Assembly (NCBI GenBank): GCA_012862575.1
Contig: BLSF01000050.1
Span: 62,001 to 126,000, forward strand
Direction of reading: 5' to 3'
DNA from: Parietichytrium sp. I65-24A
Taxonomy: Eukaryota; Sar; Bigyra; Thraustochytrida; Thraustochytriidae
DNA length: 64,000 nt
The stretch's first letter is position 1; each line of letters starts with the position of its first letter. The notes under the pieces were generated by a model. The model searched no databases and was not told the origin of the DNA. It saw only the letters and a list, made by a program, of their open reading frames with translations. The position numbers were made by a program, and so were the translations under genes. Shown in pieces: positions 62,691 to 64,000 of the stretch.

Positions 62691-64000
62691 ATGAACATGA
62701 AAGGGCAGATAAAGAGAAGCATGAAAGTGCTGAGGCGGTCGGAGAAGGAGAATGTTATTCCGTCGGAGGTGCTGGCGCATGCAGAAGGAATCGTCTTCAT
62801 GACGCAGATTAAAGGTGCGTACCTGTTCAGTGGAACGATCGGATCGGGTATTTTCATGAAACGGATCGGAGATGGCCGCTGGAGCCCTCCTGCGTCCATT
62901 GGAATGGCTAGTTTTGGGGCAGGGCTGCAAATTGGAGCTCAAAAAGCAGATGTGGTCATCGTCTTGAACGATCGCTTTGCTGTCAAGGCCTTTGAGAGCC
63001 ACGGACAACTGAAATTAGGCGGGGATTACGCGATATCGGCTGGGCCAATTGGTAAGTTTTTTTTCCCTTCCGTTTTGAGTTTCCAAACTTGTGAGGGTGG
63101 TGCTGACCAGAAAGTCGCTGCGAACGTCCTGCAGGCCGAACCGCCAAAGCTGAGCTTGGTGTCTCGGGGAAGGGGTTTACTGGATGTTTCTCTTACAGTA
63201 TGAGTCAAGGATTATTCGTTGGCGTTTCGTTGGAAGGAACAGTGCTGGTCACGCGCTCGGGCGACAATCGCTCATTCTATAAATCCAAAGACGCACATTT
63301 ATCTACTATTCTCTCCGGCACGCTCGAGGTACCTGAGGCAAAGGACAAGCGCAAAAATGTCGCACTTTTGCACCGCGCTCTGAGGAACGTTAGCAATGGT
63401 GTGCCGTTCGAGTCTGGTCTCGACAGTATTGATTCCCAATTGGATATGAAAGAATTTGACGATTTAGACACCGCAAAGCGCCCCGACGGCCATAACACTC
63501 GCAACGACGACGACCTTCTACGTAAAAGGGCGAGCCAGCGTAAACTCGAAGAGCAGGCGCTCAAGAAGATGGACAGCTCGGAGGTGCCACCCTCGCAAGC
63601 TCTCGCCGCGAACGGGAAAAATCTGCTTGTTGGAGCTCTAGACGCACAAACCAAGCCTCCTACACAGGCTAGCGCGCAAGGCTGGGGAGGCGGAGCAGAA
63701 GACATACTTGGCCTCGATTCATACCATCCCACCGTGACGTCTACTGCGCAGTCTGCTGGCCACCCTGCAGCCTCATGGCAGTACGCGCAGCAAGATTCAC
63801 TCCGAAACATCCCAGTCGCTGCACCGCTAACGCAGAAGGGTAGTTCAAGTCCGCAAAGCCGTGCACTTGCTACAGCCTCTTCTGGGTCGGCCAGGGGCTG
63901 GGGCGCCGGCGGGTTCAAAGACGAGCCCAGCTCTGATTACGAGCGGCCCTTGGTTGCTGGACTTTCTGCAACCAACCTGAATGACACAAATCAGGCTTTG
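62691..64000 (+). CDS. SYLF-domain (Ysc84/SH3YL1-like) protein, two exons seen, runs off right edge
   Basis: Exon 1 62691-63051; intron of 83 bases (GTAAGT...GCAG); exon 2 from 63135, open to the window end, for 409 codons seen. The SYLF domain spans about 10-190: VIPSEVLAHAEGIVFM, GSGIFMKRIGDGRWSPPASIG, ADVVIVLNDRFAV, and after splicing GPIG|RTAKAELG and SQGLFVGVSLEGT, which follow human SH3YL1. SYLF domains bind phosphoinositides and, in Ysc84, actin at endocytic sites. Downstream is a charged coil and then Gly/Ser/Gln-rich disorder with two WG-rich motifs (QGWGGGAED, RGWGAGGFK). An SH3 or other C-terminal domain would lie outside the window. Start 62691 is preferred over 62583, whose extra residues come from a GAAGAA tract. 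Confidence 0.92.

Noticed and set aside
1-64000. Transposons, LINEs, LTR elements, virus-like genes, CRISPR arrays, tRNA or rRNA genes
   Set aside because: No reverse transcriptase, integrase, transposase, capsid or terminal repeats recognised; no tRNA box pairs or rRNA-like sequence seen by eye. A covariance-model or profile scan would be decisive.

Overview
The window is nuclear DNA from a eukaryotic protist. Protein genes carry spliceosomal introns of about 60 to 200 bases with GT(A/G)AGT-like donors and CAG/TAG acceptors. Many other genes are intronless, intergenic spaces are 1 to 4 kb, and no operon, tRNA, rRNA or recognisable transposon was found. Secreted S1 proteases with Pro-Thr-rich linkers, long cysteine-rich multi-span membrane proteins and a GVP-motif N-terminus suggest a stramenopile. 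A labyrinthulomycete/thraustochytrid is my best guess, but this is inference from style, not proof.

Layout. 1-5416 (-): first 1805 codons of a giant protein that runs off the left edge. 6970-7701 (+): atypical SDR/NmrA-like protein. 7974-9398 (-): trypsin-CUB membrane protease. 10771-11940 (+): EGF-like 7TM protein. 13677-14750 (+): retinol-dehydrogenase-like SDR. 15616-16071 (+): protein with three CX9C motifs. 16811-18214 (-): S1 protease with PAN modules. 21494-23247 (-): UDP-glucose dehydrogenase (4 exons). 24737-25885 (+): eIF3i (2 exons). 27683-28361 (+): Cu/Zn superoxide dismutase (3 exons). 30067-31773 (+): class 3 (diacylglycerol-type) lipase. 35319-38468 (+): cysteine-rich multi-TM protein. 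38564-40087 (-): OGFOD1/Tpa1 ribosomal prolyl hydroxylase. 41232-43376 (+): ABCF3/GCN20. 43730-45280 (-): coiled-coil protein with Sfi1-like repeats. 45957-47156 (-): two-domain glyoxalase I. 48262-49428 (+): nucleosome assembly protein. 50969-51730 (+): triosephosphate isomerase. 52378-55134 (-): BTB/BACK-WD40 protein. 59352-61301 (+): an 11-exon leucine-rich-repeat gene, reconstructed here by splicing. 62691-64000 (+): SYLF-domain protein running off the right edge.

Functionally the set is mixed: translation (eIF3i, ABCF3, OGFOD1), glycolysis and its by-product methylglyoxal (TPI, GLO1), oxidative stress (SOD), cell-surface polysaccharide precursor (UGDH), chromatin (NAP), cytoskeleton/endocytosis (Sfi1-like, SYLF) and secreted or surface proteins. 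There is no evident cluster logic.

The most notable points are four. First, a leucine-rich-repeat gene is built as roughly one exon per repeat, with almost all introns in phase 2. Second, a 1892-bp near-identical duplication abuts exactly across a single N, which looks like two unmerged haplotype contigs. Third, short tandem repeats (units of 5 to 10 bp) lie just upstream of most start codons. Fourth, two short motifs, a GTAC-cored palindrome and GACTGTGAG, recur in the intergenic DNA.
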